A stretch of DNA of 64,000 bases from Paenacidovorax caeni (GTDB taxonomy: Bacteria; Pseudomonadota; Gammaproteobacteria; Burkholderiales; Burkholderiaceae_C). Positions 56,129-64,000 of this stretch are shown here, piece after piece (the first letter of the stretch is position 1; each line of letters begins with the position of its first letter). The notes under the pieces are model-generated. The model was not told where the DNA came from and searched no databases. It saw only the letters and a list, made by a program, of their open reading frames with translations. Where the stretch lies: NCBI RefSeq assembly GCF_001298675.1, contig NZ_CYIG01000009.1, positions 37,622-101,621 on the forward strand, in the 5' to 3' direction. The translations under genes were made by a program, and so were the position numbers.

Positions 56129-56443
56129 TTACACCACCTTCGCCATTTCCGCGCGCAGCTCTTCGTCGTTGGGCGATACCTGAAAGGAAATGCGCACCCC
56201 ATTCGACGCCGCGAAGGGGAATAGATGCGAGCGCGCATGTGGGTTCGCGGCGAACAGCTCGGTGAATGCTTGCTGCACCAGCAGGGACGGCGGCACATCC
56301 GGAGAATCGTCGCGCAGTGCGCCTTCCACGGTGAACACGATCTTGCGGGAGTCCCACAGCTCAGCAAACCGATGTTGTTGCGCAGGGGTATAGGCTTGCT
56401 CGGAAGCATTGCCTTGGCAGATGGATTCGGAAGATGGATTCAT
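56129..56443 (-). CDS. Hypothetical phage protein
   Basis: A 104-residue protein (FAELWDSRKIVFTVEGALRD, then ARSHLFPFAASNGVRISFQV) with a mixed alpha/beta appearance and no recognised family. Between the adaptor and internal protein genes in the late operon. Confidence 0.65.
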   Translation of the reverse strand: MNPSSESICQGNASEQAYTPAQQHRFAELWDSRKIVFTVEGALRDDSPDVPPSLLVQQAFTELFAANPHARSHLFPFAASNGVRISFQVSPNDEELRAEMAKVV

Positions 56444-56463
56444 GATGGTGTTTCTCTATGGGT

Positions 56464-57123
56464 TTACCAGTTGCACTGGACAACAGGTGGACGGCGGTCG
56501 CGCTGCTTGCGCTGTACGTTGGCATCAGGCCGCTCACCGAAGGCCTGGACAAAAAGCGCCAGGGATGCGGCGGCCTTGTTGGGGTCGAACACCTCGGCGT
56601 CCTGCTTGAGGTAGGCCCGGTGCATCAACCAGTCCATCAGGCGTTCGTGGAATCGCGAAGGAATCTCTGGCCGTGCCGTTGGCATGTCGGCGCTCAGCTC
56701 CTTCAGCGCACCACGGTAGACGGTCAGCCCGGCCTCCTCTGCCATCGCTGGCGTTGGAACCAGGCGCACCCTCGGCGGCTGCACACCGCTGGCCTGCTCG
56801 AAAATGAACCAGCGCGGCAGACCGGTGCGAAGCTCCCACCCAGGGGCATCGCCATCGAGTTCCTCCACGCTGGTTTTATCGAGTGGCCGCCCCCGCAATG
56901 ACAGCCGCTTGATCTCAAAAACGCTCGGGTGCAGGTCGTAGGTGTCTTGGCCGGCGAGCAGCGCAATGGACATAGAGCGGTCCTCGATGAGCTTGGCCCG
57001 CTCGCAAGCCTCCTGCACTGCCTCGTTCAGGTAGGCAACGATCTCGCCTTCCGTCCAGAAATACGGTTCAGCGAGATCATGCACAGCATCTCTGAACCGC
57101 GTGATGAACCCCTCGACCCACAT
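56464..57123 (-). CDS. Head-tail adaptor-like protein (DUF6682 type)
   Basis: A 219-residue protein. The helical N-terminus (ITRFRDAVHDL, WTEGEIVAYLNEAVQEACER) followed by a beta region (DTYDLHPSVFEIKRLSLRG) and a C-terminal helical part (FHERLMDWLMHRAYLKQDAEVFD) is the layout of podovirus adaptor/neck proteins that dock under the portal. Order after the capsid genes agrees. Family assignment from memory. Confidence 0.7.
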   Translation of the reverse strand: MWVEGFITRFRDAVHDLAEPYFWTEGEIVAYLNEAVQEACERAKLIEDRSMSIALLAGQDTYDLHPSVFEIKRLSLRGRPLDKTSVEELDGDAPGWELRTGLPRWFIFEQASGVQPPRVRLVPTPAMAEEAGLTVYRGALKELSADMPTARPEIPSRFHERLMDWLMHRAYLKQDAEVFDPNKAAASLALFVQAFGERPDANVQRKQRDRRPPVVQCNW

Positions 57124-57129
57124 GGTGGC

Positions 57130-57483
57130 TTACCCCTGTTGGGTCAACTCGGCGAAGACGGCATCGGCTTCTTCGCGCGTGACATGGAAGCCCGTCTTGG
57201 CCTTGAGCTTCACCAAGTTGGGCTTGCCGTCGCCGGTGAAGTCATCCTTGTCGTTGGCGCCAACCATGGCCGCGATGGCCTCGCGGATCGCTATCTGGCG
57301 GCTGAAGACCTGGGTTTGATCCTCGGCAGTCGCACCTTCAGCCAGCACCGCGCCGCGGGCGATGGCCTCGCGGTAGAACATCGGTGCGAGTTCGATGCCT
57401 TCGGGCGGAATCACTGCTGTGTGGCCCGAGATCAGGGCGACGTGCAGCGGTGTATCGGTGGGGGAGCGAAAACGCTTGGTCAT
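57130..57483 (-). CDS. Hypothetical phage head-region protein
   Basis: A 117-residue protein (TKRFRSPTDTPLHVALISGHTAVIPPEG in outline) with a compact beta start and a helical end. ATG 57483 has AAGGA upstream. The ACACCATCATG sequence around its start recurs before the gene at 56443, suggesting a shared start-site signal. Possibly a small virion or connector component. Confidence 0.68.
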   Translation of the reverse strand: MTKRFRSPTDTPLHVALISGHTAVIPPEGIELAPMFYREAIARGAVLAEGATAEDQTQVFSRQIAIREAIAAMVGANDKDDFTGDGKPNLVKLKAKTGFHVTREEADAVFAELTQQG

Positions 57484-57563
57484 GATGGTGTCCTTGAGAA
57501 AGCGCCCGGCAGCACCAGGCCGCCGGGCAGAAGGGCCGTGCAGGCCCACCCACTGAGATCAGC

Positions 57564-57965
57564 TCAGCCCTGCGTGAATGCCGAGCGGCCTTCGACGTAG
57601 TAGAGGATGGAGATGCGCGCTTTGCCGGCTGTGGCGGCTGTGCCGGTCTGCGCCACCAGCGCCTTCAGTGCCTCAGCCACGGTGTGCTTGTAGCCCGTGA
57701 TGGTCAGCGCGGTGCGCCCGGCAGTCTTGAGGTCGATGGCAGCGGACGTATAGCGGTCGTCATCCGTGGCATCGCCCAGCTTCAACGTGGCCGTGGTGGC
57801 GCTGTTCCAGGGCGTGAGCACCGTCACGTCGCCTCCTGCCAGCACGGCATTGCCAGGCAGGTCGATGGCCGCCTCTGCCGTGCCGTAGGCCGTGATGTCG
57901 GCAAAGCCGATGGTGAGATGCGCAGCGATCAGCTCCTGGCGCGCGGGGTTCTTCTTGATGGGCAT
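57564..57965 (-). CDS. Phage head-region protein, possible capsid decoration
   Basis: A 133-residue, Ala/Thr-rich beta-type protein (AVLAGGDVTVLTPWNSATTATLKLGDATDDDRY in outline) directly downstream of the major capsid gene. Location and composition fit a decoration or head-stabilising protein, but no family was recognised. GGAG precedes the ATG by 6 nt. Confidence 0.65.
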   Translation of the reverse strand: MPIKKNPARQELIAAHLTIGFADITAYGTAEAAIDLPGNAVLAGGDVTVLTPWNSATTATLKLGDATDDDRYTSAAIDLKTAGRTALTITGYKHTVAEALKALVAQTGTAATAGKARISILYYVEGRSAFTQG

Positions 57966-58032
57966 GGTGTGCTCCGTTCAACAACAGAGGGAAGGAAGGA
58001 GCGGGACCAGCAGGCCCCGCCCGCGAGGCTGC

Positions 58033-59133
58033 TTACTGGATGAAGTGGTCGATGGTGAAGAGGCCGAAGTCCTCCACCGACTGGTCGTAGATCGAATAGA
58101 ACTGCGGCTTCAGGAAGCCCAGGATCTTGTCGAGGTTCAGCCCCACTTGGCTGTCGTACTGGAAGAGCTTTTCCACCCAGTCGCCAGGGCCGAGGTCGGC
58201 CATTCCCAGCGCCTGCGCACCGCAGACCAGCGTGCGGGTGCCGTTGACGTTTCCGCCCGCCCCCCACTTGGCGCCCGCCGCAGCGCCCTTAGTCGTGTAG
58301 ACCAGGTTGTACTCGTGGAGCACTGCGCCATCCACGGTCACCGTGGCGCCCGTGAACCAGGGTGAGTCCTGGCCGTCCTTACCTGCTACAGCTACGACAG
58401 CCTTCAGGTAGTCGGGGTCCTTCTTCAGCGCGGCCAGCGTGCCAGGCGCCACGAACATCACGTAGTACGACTTGCCGCCCTTCATCAGCGGCTTGATGCG
58501 GTGCTCCTTCGCATAGGCGATGGCGTCCACGATCATGGCGTACTTGGGCACGAAGGCATTGGTGATGCTAGCCGTGCTCGACAAGTCCAGAGACGTGCCG
58601 GTCCACATGAGCGAACGCTTGGCCGAAGGTGCGCGCACGTCGGCCGCGAACTGCAGGCTGGGAAACACCGAGCCGATGCGCGGCGAGCCATCGTTGTTGA
58701 AGTTGTACCCGATGCCCGACATCGTGAGGAATGCGAGCTGATCGCAGCGATTGGCCAGCCAGTAGGCCAGCTTGTCGCGGCCCTGCTCACGGAAGTTGAT
58801 GACCGTGCGCTGGTCTGCCAGCTTGCCCTTGTTCTTCACGCCATGGCTGATCTGGTCGATGGTGATGATCTGGCTGTGCGACTGCATCGCCTCTTCGTTG
58901 CCCTCGCGTTCATCGTCCCCAGCAACACCATCACCCACCAGGTCGGCCACGAGTTGGAAGAGGCACTGATCGCCCTTCTCGGTCTTGGTGAGCTCCTTGA
59001 TGACCTGAACGACGTTGTTCTGGCCCTTGCCCATGAAGTTCTTGAGGAACATCTGGTCACGGGCAGCGCTCCAGGTCTCGCGTGCCCAATTGACCTTCTG
59101 AATCGGCGTCAACGCCGCAAAGTTGGTTTCCAT
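58033..59133 (-). CDS. Major capsid protein (DUF4043 family)
   Basis: A 366-residue protein of the DUF4043 capsid family. The N-terminal part has FMGKGQNNVVQVIKELTKTEKGD in outline, then EGNEEAMQSHSQIITIDQISHGV and QRTVINFREQGRDKLAYWLANRCDQL, and the middle GKSYYVMFVAPGTLAALKKDPDY. ATG 59133 with GGAG six bases upstream is preferred to the ATG 12 bases earlier. Follows scaffold in the late operon. Confidence 0.9.
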   Translation of the reverse strand: METNFAALTPIQKVNWARETWSAARDQMFLKNFMGKGQNNVVQVIKELTKTEKGDQCLFQLVADLVGDGVAGDDEREGNEEAMQSHSQIITIDQISHGVKNKGKLADQRTVINFREQGRDKLAYWLANRCDQLAFLTMSGIGYNFNNDGSPRIGSVFPSLQFAADVRAPSAKRSLMWTGTSLDLSSTASITNAFVPKYAMIVDAIAYAKEHRIKPLMKGGKSYYVMFVAPGTLAALKKDPDYLKAVVAVAGKDGQDSPWFTGATVTVDGAVLHEYNLVYTTKGAAAGAKWGAGGNVNGTRTLVCGAQALGMADLGPGDWVEKLFQYDSQVGLNLDKILGFLKPQFYSIYDQSVEDFGLFTIDHFIQ

Positions 59134-59307
59134 GTCTGGCTCCAAAAAGTTCGGTTTCTTCTCGGGACATGACGCCGCCCAACTGCGAGAACATGGCTTC
59201 GGCGGCCAAGAGCGCCAGGCCGTTTAACGCCAGCCCGGGGCGAAGACATCCTGCTGAATCCAGGGGGCGGCAAGGTGGATGAATCCTTGCCGGCCCGGTG
59301 CTGCCCG
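59134..59307. other. Gap between scaffold and capsid genes
   Basis: 174 bp without a gene of its own. I see no strong hairpin with a T-run and no clear promoter, although a capsid promoter would be expected to lie here. Confidence 0.4.
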
Positions 59308-60282
59308 TCAGTCGCCACGCGCCTTTTTGCGCTCGGCTTCCGGCAAGGCCATGTACTCCTCATCATTCATCTGGGAGGTGTCCACAGTCACTGGCGTGGC
59401 GCGGTTGCCCATGCCCGCCTGTGGCAGTGGAGGCTGCTGCAGGGAGTGGGCCGCGCCGCGCTCGTTGGCACGCTGTGTTCGCATATCACCAGAAGCTGCC
59501 CCATCCTGTCGAACCCCATAGGGGGCGGTCGCGGCGTGGGGTGCAAAGCGCGGTGCAATCGCCTGGACAGACTCGCGGATCGCCTGCGCATGGGGAATAC
59601 CGCGTTGCACCTTCATGACCATCGAGGCCTCGATCAACTCCAGCGCCTGCGCGCCATCGGGCGACTCCAGCCAGGGGAACTGCTGCATCATCTGGTCAAC
59701 CGCTTCGTTGGCCTGGCCACGCTCCCGCTCGCTGACACTGTTCTGCTGGAAACGCTCCAGCATCGACACCTCGATGGCCGTGTTGATCTTCAAGCGCAGA
59801 GCCGCAGCGGCCTTGGTGTCCCCGTCCAGCATCAGCTGGGCGTACTGCTCCTCGGCTTCCGGGATGCTGAAGCCCTGGGCGGCCGGCTGCGCTGCGGGTG
59901 CCGGCGCTGCAGCACCATTACGCGCGGAGAGCTGGGCACGCAGTTCCTCCACCTCGGACTCCAGCGCCTTGCGTCGGTCATTGACTTCGTTGAAGCGAGC
60001 GCGCGGGATGCCGCTGCCGCCCTTGTCACCGCCTGCATCGTCTGACTCGCCACCTGCCGCAGCTGCCTCGCCCTGGCCGGGCTGCTGCTCGCCTGTAGCT
60101 GCCAGCGTGTCGGCGCCCGGTTCGTCCGTCGCGCTGTCGCCACGCAGGCGGCGGCGCTCATCGGCGGACAGCGCCATGTAGGCATCGTCATCGTCCACGG
60201 TATCGGTGCCGCTGGTGTCGGTACCGTCGTCGCCCGCTGGGGCCATGTAGCGATCCAGGAGTCGCTTGAGCATTGGGTTCAT
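59308..60282 (-). CDS. Capsid scaffolding protein
   Basis: A 324-residue, strongly acidic and helical protein: acidic N-terminus (DDGTDTSGTDTVDDDDAY), coiled-coil NEVNDRRKALESEVEELRAQL (about 110-130) and a short-motif C-terminus (MNDEEYMALPEAERKKARGD). MALPEAERKK echoes MALSADERRR near residue 35, an internal duplication. Position between portal and major capsid and composition are those of scaffold proteins. ATG 60282 with GGA-rich site upstream. Confidence 0.82.
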   Translation of the reverse strand: MNPMLKRLLDRYMAPAGDDGTDTSGTDTVDDDDAYMALSADERRRLRGDSATDEPGADTLAATGEQQPGQGEAAAAGGESDDAGGDKGGSGIPRARFNEVNDRRKALESEVEELRAQLSARNGAAAPAPAAQPAAQGFSIPEAEEQYAQLMLDGDTKAAAALRLKINTAIEVSMLERFQQNSVSERERGQANEAVDQMMQQFPWLESPDGAQALELIEASMVMKVQRGIPHAQAIRESVQAIAPRFAPHAATAPYGVRQDGAASGDMRTQRANERGAAHSLQQPPLPQAGMGNRATPVTVDTSQMNDEEYMALPEAERKKARGD

Positions 60283-60295
60283 GGTTTGGCTTCCT

Positions 60296-62395
60296 TCAAG
60301 ATTGCAGGCCGTCAGCGGCCAGGGTTTCAATGCCTTCGTTCACTCCACGCGCCGGGCTGGCGGGCGTCAGAGGGTCGGTGTTGTGGGGCAGCTCAACAGC
60401 TGGCGTACCCTGCCCTGGCTGGGGCACGATGGGCGCCGCGTCGTGGTCAACAGCTCCGGCTGAGCGCAGCAAGCCATCAGCCAGCACGGCGGTCTGCGGG
60501 GTCTGCGCAATGACCTGGGCCGTCTGGATCGCGCTGTACTGGCTCTTGACCTGCACGTCCGTGGCCTGCACATCGGCCTTGCGTGCCTGCGCATCAAGCA
60601 GCCGCACACGCGCCTCGACCGTCGGGTCTTGCTGCGGCTGGTTGCTCTGCATGCTGGCCAGGATGTCGTGCTTGTCGGCCAGGTTCGAGTAGCGGATGAC
60701 CTGCTGATCGGGGATGGAAATGCCCGCCTTGCGCATCTCCAGCGCCTGCTGGAACTGGCTGTTCTGGAACGTCACCTGCATGGGCTGCTCGGTCACCACC
60801 ACGTCATAGGTGCCGATGGTCACGTCGTTCAGGTAGCCGCCCGAGGCCGGGTCGAACTTGTTAATCTCCAGCGCGCTCTCCACCTGCTTGCCCGTCAACG
60901 GGTCGGTCTCCGTGATGCGGAAGATGCGGTGGCTGTCGTAGTAGGTCTGGATCAGCTTCAGGATGCGCTTGGCCAGCAGGCGGCGGGTGTAGGCCAGGTT
61001 GTCCAGGGGCACGGCCAGCTGCTGCTGGCTGGCGAACTGCTTGGCCTGGATGGCCACGCCTGAGGTCTCCGGGCCCTGCTGCCCGCGCATGGCCTCGGGC
61101 ACAGTCACATCCTTGAGCGCCTTGTCTGCTCGGTCAATGATGCGGTCTACGCCGGTTGGCACCTGGTTGGGCTCAATCTTGCGCGGCGCGGCGCTGCCCT
61201 TCTTGTACTCCACCACCAGGCCAGTGCGCGCGCCGATGCGCTCCAGCTCATCCATGGTCATGTTCGTGAGGGAACCCTCCTCAACGATCCACCCGCTGTT
61301 GGCGGCCGTGTTGACCACATGCACGTACTGGCTTACTGCCTTGTTCAGAGCCTCCTGCGGCCCCATGGCGTCATCCACCATACCGCCCGTCTTGCCGCGG
61401 CGGAAGTAGGCGAAATACGGCACCACGGTGAAATGCTCGTAGGGACTGTAGCCATCGAAGAGCGTAGCCGTCAGCGTGGTCACGGTCCACTTCACCCGGC
61501 GGCGCATGCGCTTGGCACGCACGGCACCTTGGGCCAGCGCATCCGCAATGGAGTCCTGGGCCATGTCAGGCTCTGCGCGCACGTCCCCGGTTGCCGGCCA
61601 GACGATGCAGCGGGTGGGCTCGTAGACGAAGCGCTGGCGGTCGATGATGCGGTAGCGCTCCAGGCCATCCTCCTTCTTGAGGCAGGCGTCGAAGTGACCC
61701 ATGCTGTCGCGGCTGGCGAACTTGCTGCGCTCGTGCTCGTCGTCCATGTCGCCGAAGTCCCGGCCAGCGTCATTGCTCTCCTTGGCGGTCTTGCTCGCCT
61801 TGGGGCCGTAGAGCTGTGCGATCTCATCCAGGGTCAGCCAGCGGGTGATCAGCACATCGCCCCACTTGTCGGGGTCGTAGGATTTGGCATCCGGGTCCGG
61901 GATCACGTCCATGGGATCGAGGTCGCTCACCACGATGTCGCCCTGGATGTTGTTGTCGAAGCTCACCCGGACATCGAAGTAGCCACGCTGCTGGATGACG
62001 CCATCGCTGAAAACCTGCGTCTCGTGCCAATGCAGGTTGCACATGTCCACCACCTGCATGGCAACCTTGGAGAGGATGGTGGCCCGGTTCAGGTCGGCGT
62101 CACCACCACGCGGCTTGAAGGCGATGTCCATCCGGTTGTGGATCTGGTAGCCGATGGCCGCGTTGATGCTGGGCTTGATCTCGTTGAACTCGTAGCAGGG
62201 GCGGCGCTCCTGGGCGAGCTGGGCCCGGGCCTCGGGTGTCCACTGCCGGCCGCCGCCCATGTACATGTCCTCGCAGCGTGCGGCGTGCGGTAGGTAGTCA
62301 AGATGACCACGGTCCTTGGCGTACTGGTAGCGATCCCAGTTCTCGCGCGCGGCTTCGTCGCCGATGGAAGTCAGGGTGGTGCTGGTCATGGTCAT
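60296..62395 (-). CDS. Phage portal protein (P22-like)
   Basis: A 699-residue protein. RRPCYEFNEIKPSINAAIGYQIHNR in outline, DPMDVIPDPDAKSYDPDKW and FTVVPYFAYFRRGKTGG fit the P22-type portal family; the C-terminal part is helical and Gln-rich (barrel). The start ATG at 62395 overlaps the terminase stop (ATGA). Forms the dodecameric DNA channel of the head. Confidence 0.9.
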   Translation of the reverse strand: MTMTSTTLTSIGDEAARENWDRYQYAKDRGHLDYLPHAARCEDMYMGGGRQWTPEARAQLAQERRPCYEFNEIKPSINAAIGYQIHNRMDIAFKPRGGDADLNRATILSKVAMQVVDMCNLHWHETQVFSDGVIQQRGYFDVRVSFDNNIQGDIVVSDLDPMDVIPDPDAKSYDPDKWGDVLITRWLTLDEIAQLYGPKASKTAKESNDAGRDFGDMDDEHERSKFASRDSMGHFDACLKKEDGLERYRIIDRQRFVYEPTRCIVWPATGDVRAEPDMAQDSIADALAQGAVRAKRMRRRVKWTVTTLTATLFDGYSPYEHFTVVPYFAYFRRGKTGGMVDDAMGPQEALNKAVSQYVHVVNTAANSGWIVEEGSLTNMTMDELERIGARTGLVVEYKKGSAAPRKIEPNQVPTGVDRIIDRADKALKDVTVPEAMRGQQGPETSGVAIQAKQFASQQQLAVPLDNLAYTRRLLAKRILKLIQTYYDSHRIFRITETDPLTGKQVESALEINKFDPASGGYLNDVTIGTYDVVVTEQPMQVTFQNSQFQQALEMRKAGISIPDQQVIRYSNLADKHDILASMQSNQPQQDPTVEARVRLLDAQARKADVQATDVQVKSQYSAIQTAQVIAQTPQTAVLADGLLRSAGAVDHDAAPIVPQPGQGTPAVELPHNTDPLTPASPARGVNEGIETLAADGLQS

Positions 62396-63888
62396 GCGGT
62401 GGATTGGTCCCAGTGGCCTGGGCGGCCCACGCCAAGACGGTCGCGCCAGCTCGGTGCAGGCGTTGCCGTGGTGCTTGCAATGGGTGAAGCGAAGGTCAGC
62501 AAGAGCGAGTCCGCGCAATCAGGGCTGGGCAGCCCGCGCGCCTTCATGTCGTCCTTGCTCTCGATGACGATGCGCATGCGGCGGTCGTAGCCGTACTGCG
62601 GTCCGGTGAGGTCTGCTTCCATCTCTGGGTCTTCCGGCAGGCAGCCGCCCTCTTCCAGCCAGCTCTTTCCCTGGTCCCACAGCTCGGAGCGCTTGTTCCA
62701 GTAGCGGGATTCGTCGGTCGCCTTCTCCCCCACCTGGACAGGGAAGATCAGCTTGCCAAAGCCCATCTGACGCAGGCGGTCGATGACGCCCCAGCCCAGA
62801 CCAGTGGCGTCGATGAAGACAGCATCGGGCTTGAACTCGTGGATCTCGAACGCGATCAGGTCTGCGAGCTTCATCAGGTCGGGCTCGCGCAGCTTCTTCT
62901 GCGGCCAGACGTGATTGCCCTGGCGCCGCGTGAAGACGGACTGGTCATCACCGTGGCGCGCCACGTCCACGCCCAGCACCTTGGCGAAGCTCCCGTAGCC
63001 CTGTGCCTTGCGGCGCTGCGCCTTGGCCACGGTGTCGAGGCTGATGAACTGCAGGCTGCCAGCACGCGGGAAGACGCCCCGCACGCGAACGCGCACGAAG
63101 TCGTGGTCTTCGCCGTAGTCGTCGATCCACTTCTGAATCTGGGCCTTGTTGGCCATCTTGGCCGTGCGGCTGTCCACTTGGCGCGTGATCCAGCGGTGCT
63201 TGAGCTTGCCGAAGCACTGGGCGAAGCGGCCCGTGGTCTGGGTCGGGTTGCCAAAGGCCAGCCACATCGCACCGGCCGTGGTCATGGCCCCCTCGGTCAC
63301 CTCCCAGATCTTGTCAGCGATAGCCGAGGCCTCGTCGAAGATCACCAGGACGTGCTTCTCGTGCGTGCCCGCGAAGGCTTCGGAGTTGTGTTCCGTCCAG
63401 GGGATGGCTGCTGCAAACCATACCTCGGGGTAGAGGACATGGTGAAACTTGGTCGCCGACCAGTCGAACCAGTGGGCGTTGATGCTGAGCTTGTGCCACT
63501 TGGACAACTCGCGCCACGTCTTGGTGGTGAGCTGGGTCTTGGTGTTGGCCGTGACCACCACCTGCGGGAAGTCCCGCGTGCTCATGAACCACAGGATGAT
63601 CCAGGCCACCAGCCCGGTCTTTCCAATACCGTGGCCGCTGGCCACTGCGATCTGGATGGCGGTCTGCACGTCGGCGCCGTTGCACAGCGCCTGGCGGATT
63701 TCTCCCATCACTTCGCACTGCCAGGTGTCGGGGCCGCTCTCGTTCGCCAGCGGCGTGCCAGCCTGGCCCCAGGGGAAGACATAGCGCACGAATCCCTCGG
63801 GGTCGTCGAAGAACGCCCCGATGTCATCCACCAGCTGCGCCTCGGCCTGAGCGGGCCGGGCCAGCCGACCCTTAGGGAAGGTCTGCAA
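62392..63888 (-). CDS. Terminase large subunit, 5' end disrupted by an IS
   Basis: Packages DNA into the head. The 498-residue frame has the ATPase Walker A ASGHGIGKT (83-91), Walker B VLVIFDE (180-186) and the RNase-H-like nuclease with D308 in GVDVARHGDD. The only start upstream is TTG 63888, which lies inside the end of an IS5-type element (from 63876). The first four or five residues are therefore IS-encoded and the native N-terminus is lost. The rest is intact from before the LVDDIGAFFDDPEGF segment. It may be a recently broken gene or still expressed at low level. Confidence 0.85.
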   Translation of the reverse strand: MQTFPKGRLARPAQAEAQLVDDIGAFFDDPEGFVRYVFPWGQAGTPLANESGPDTWQCEVMGEIRQALCNGADVQTAIQIAVASGHGIGKTGLVAWIILWFMSTRDFPQVVVTANTKTQLTTKTWRELSKWHKLSINAHWFDWSATKFHHVLYPEVWFAAAIPWTEHNSEAFAGTHEKHVLVIFDEASAIADKIWEVTEGAMTTAGAMWLAFGNPTQTTGRFAQCFGKLKHRWITRQVDSRTAKMANKAQIQKWIDDYGEDHDFVRVRVRGVFPRAGSLQFISLDTVAKAQRRKAQGYGSFAKVLGVDVARHGDDQSVFTRRQGNHVWPQKKLREPDLMKLADLIAFEIHEFKPDAVFIDATGLGWGVIDRLRQMGFGKLIFPVQVGEKATDESRYWNKRSELWDQGKSWLEEGGCLPEDPEMEADLTGPQYGYDRRMRIVIESKDDMKARGLPSPDCADSLLLTFASPIASTTATPAPSWRDRLGVGRPGHWDQSTA

Positions 63889-64000
63889 AACCCCTGGTCA
63901 TTCCGACTGGCGCAGAGCCTGATGAGGACCGACGATCACGGACATGGATCAGATCACGCTTGGCCTTGACCCCCTGCCCAAGAAAACCCGCAAAGAGGTC
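63876..64000 (+). mobile_element. IS5-family insertion sequence, left end (runs off the window)
   Basis: Starts with GGAAGGTCTGC, like the GGAAGGTGCGAA ends of IS5 as I recall them, directly after TTAG (63872-63875), a YTAR target site used by this family. A transposase-like frame starts 68 bp further in. The right end and the second copy of the target site lie outside the window. Confidence 0.68.
63944..64000 (+). CDS. IS5-family transposase, partial (5' end)
   Basis: Nineteen codons are visible, starting MDQITLGLDP and continuing LPKKTRKEV. The short hydrophobic start followed by K-K-T-R-K/R-E is typical of the N-terminus of IS5-type transposases, just before the FL-x-EM-x-x-V-V-P-W motif that should follow outside the window. 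Confidence 0.65.
   Translation, partial: MDQITLGLDPLPKKTRKEV

Larger units (their letters stand above)
41128..64000. mobile_element. Prophage, podovirus-like (left end to window edge)
   Basis: Begins at the orphan tRNA 3' end and continues beyond the right edge. Contents: small genes under a LexA-type box, a CsrA-like gene, a giant polyvalent virion protein, a toxin-antitoxin-chaperone cassette, membrane proteins, internal virion protein, adaptor, capsid, scaffold, portal and terminase, nearly all on the minus strand. The order of head genes (terminase, P22-type portal, scaffold, DUF4043 capsid) and the PLxRFG protein resemble BPP-1-like podoviruses. No integrase, repressor, replication, tail-fibre or lysis gene was recognised in the window; they should lie to the right. 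Confidence 0.9.

Overview
The window is a GC-rich (about 65% by eye) chromosome segment from a betaproteobacterium. The gene order gyrA-serC-pheA-tyrA-aroA/cmk-rpsA-ihfB-lapA-lapB, the ilvB-ilvN-ilvC-pssA-leuA block and the protein sequences point to Burkholderiales, most likely Comamonadaceae (Acidovorax/Alicycliphilus/Diaphorobacter/Comamonas type). This placement rests on recognition of families, not on a search.

Bases 1-41,110 are host chromosome. In order: panE; the guaB-guaA purine operon; DUF4124, rnfH-ratA and smpB; a thioesterase and HIBYL-CoA-hydrolase pair; ompA; gyrA and the aromatic amino acid operon, with a fused aroA-cmk gene, running on to rpsA, ihfB and lapAB; a comEA-like gene; a six-gene Mrp-type Na+/H+ antiporter operon (mrpA' with fused B, then C-D-E-F-G); crcB; pbpG; the ilv-pssA-leuA branched-chain block with a leuL-type attenuator; an ECF-type sigma factor with DUF3619 and DUF3106 partners and an RDD protein; a diacylglycerol kinase; a LOG-family protein; a PII protein; and nadE. 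This part carries an interspersed imperfect-palindrome repeat, at least eight copies in 33 kb. Copies supply a stop codon (panE), a protein tail (mrpA), a ribosome binding site (pssA) and in-frame coding sequence (aroA, HIBYL-CoA hydrolase). A 129-bp MITE with a perfect 8-bp target duplication sits between crcB and pbpG.

From 41,128 to the right edge the DNA is a podovirus-like prophage. It starts at an orphan tRNA 3' end (attachment site) that keeps the original tRNA terminator. Late genes run leftward: terminase, P22-type portal, scaffold, DUF4043 capsid, small head genes, adaptor, internal virion protein, and a 2,671-residue PLxRFG polyvalent protein. A LexA-type box controls a three-gene operon at the left end. 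An IS5-type element starts inside the 5' end of the terminase gene, so the prophage may be defective for packaging.

The most interesting feature is an AT-rich three-gene cassette (51,806-53,062) inside the late region. It encodes a PARP-like ADP-ribosyltransferase-fold toxin, a small antitoxin, and a SecB-like chaperone. The order is that of CmdTAC-type toxin-antitoxin-chaperone phage-defence systems. The antitoxin ends in AANDERFALAA, almost the E. coli ssrA degradation tag (AANDENYALAA), so it appears to carry a genetically built-in tmRNA-type degron. A second unusual gene fuses a CsrA-like domain to a copy of the C-terminal domain of the giant virion protein.
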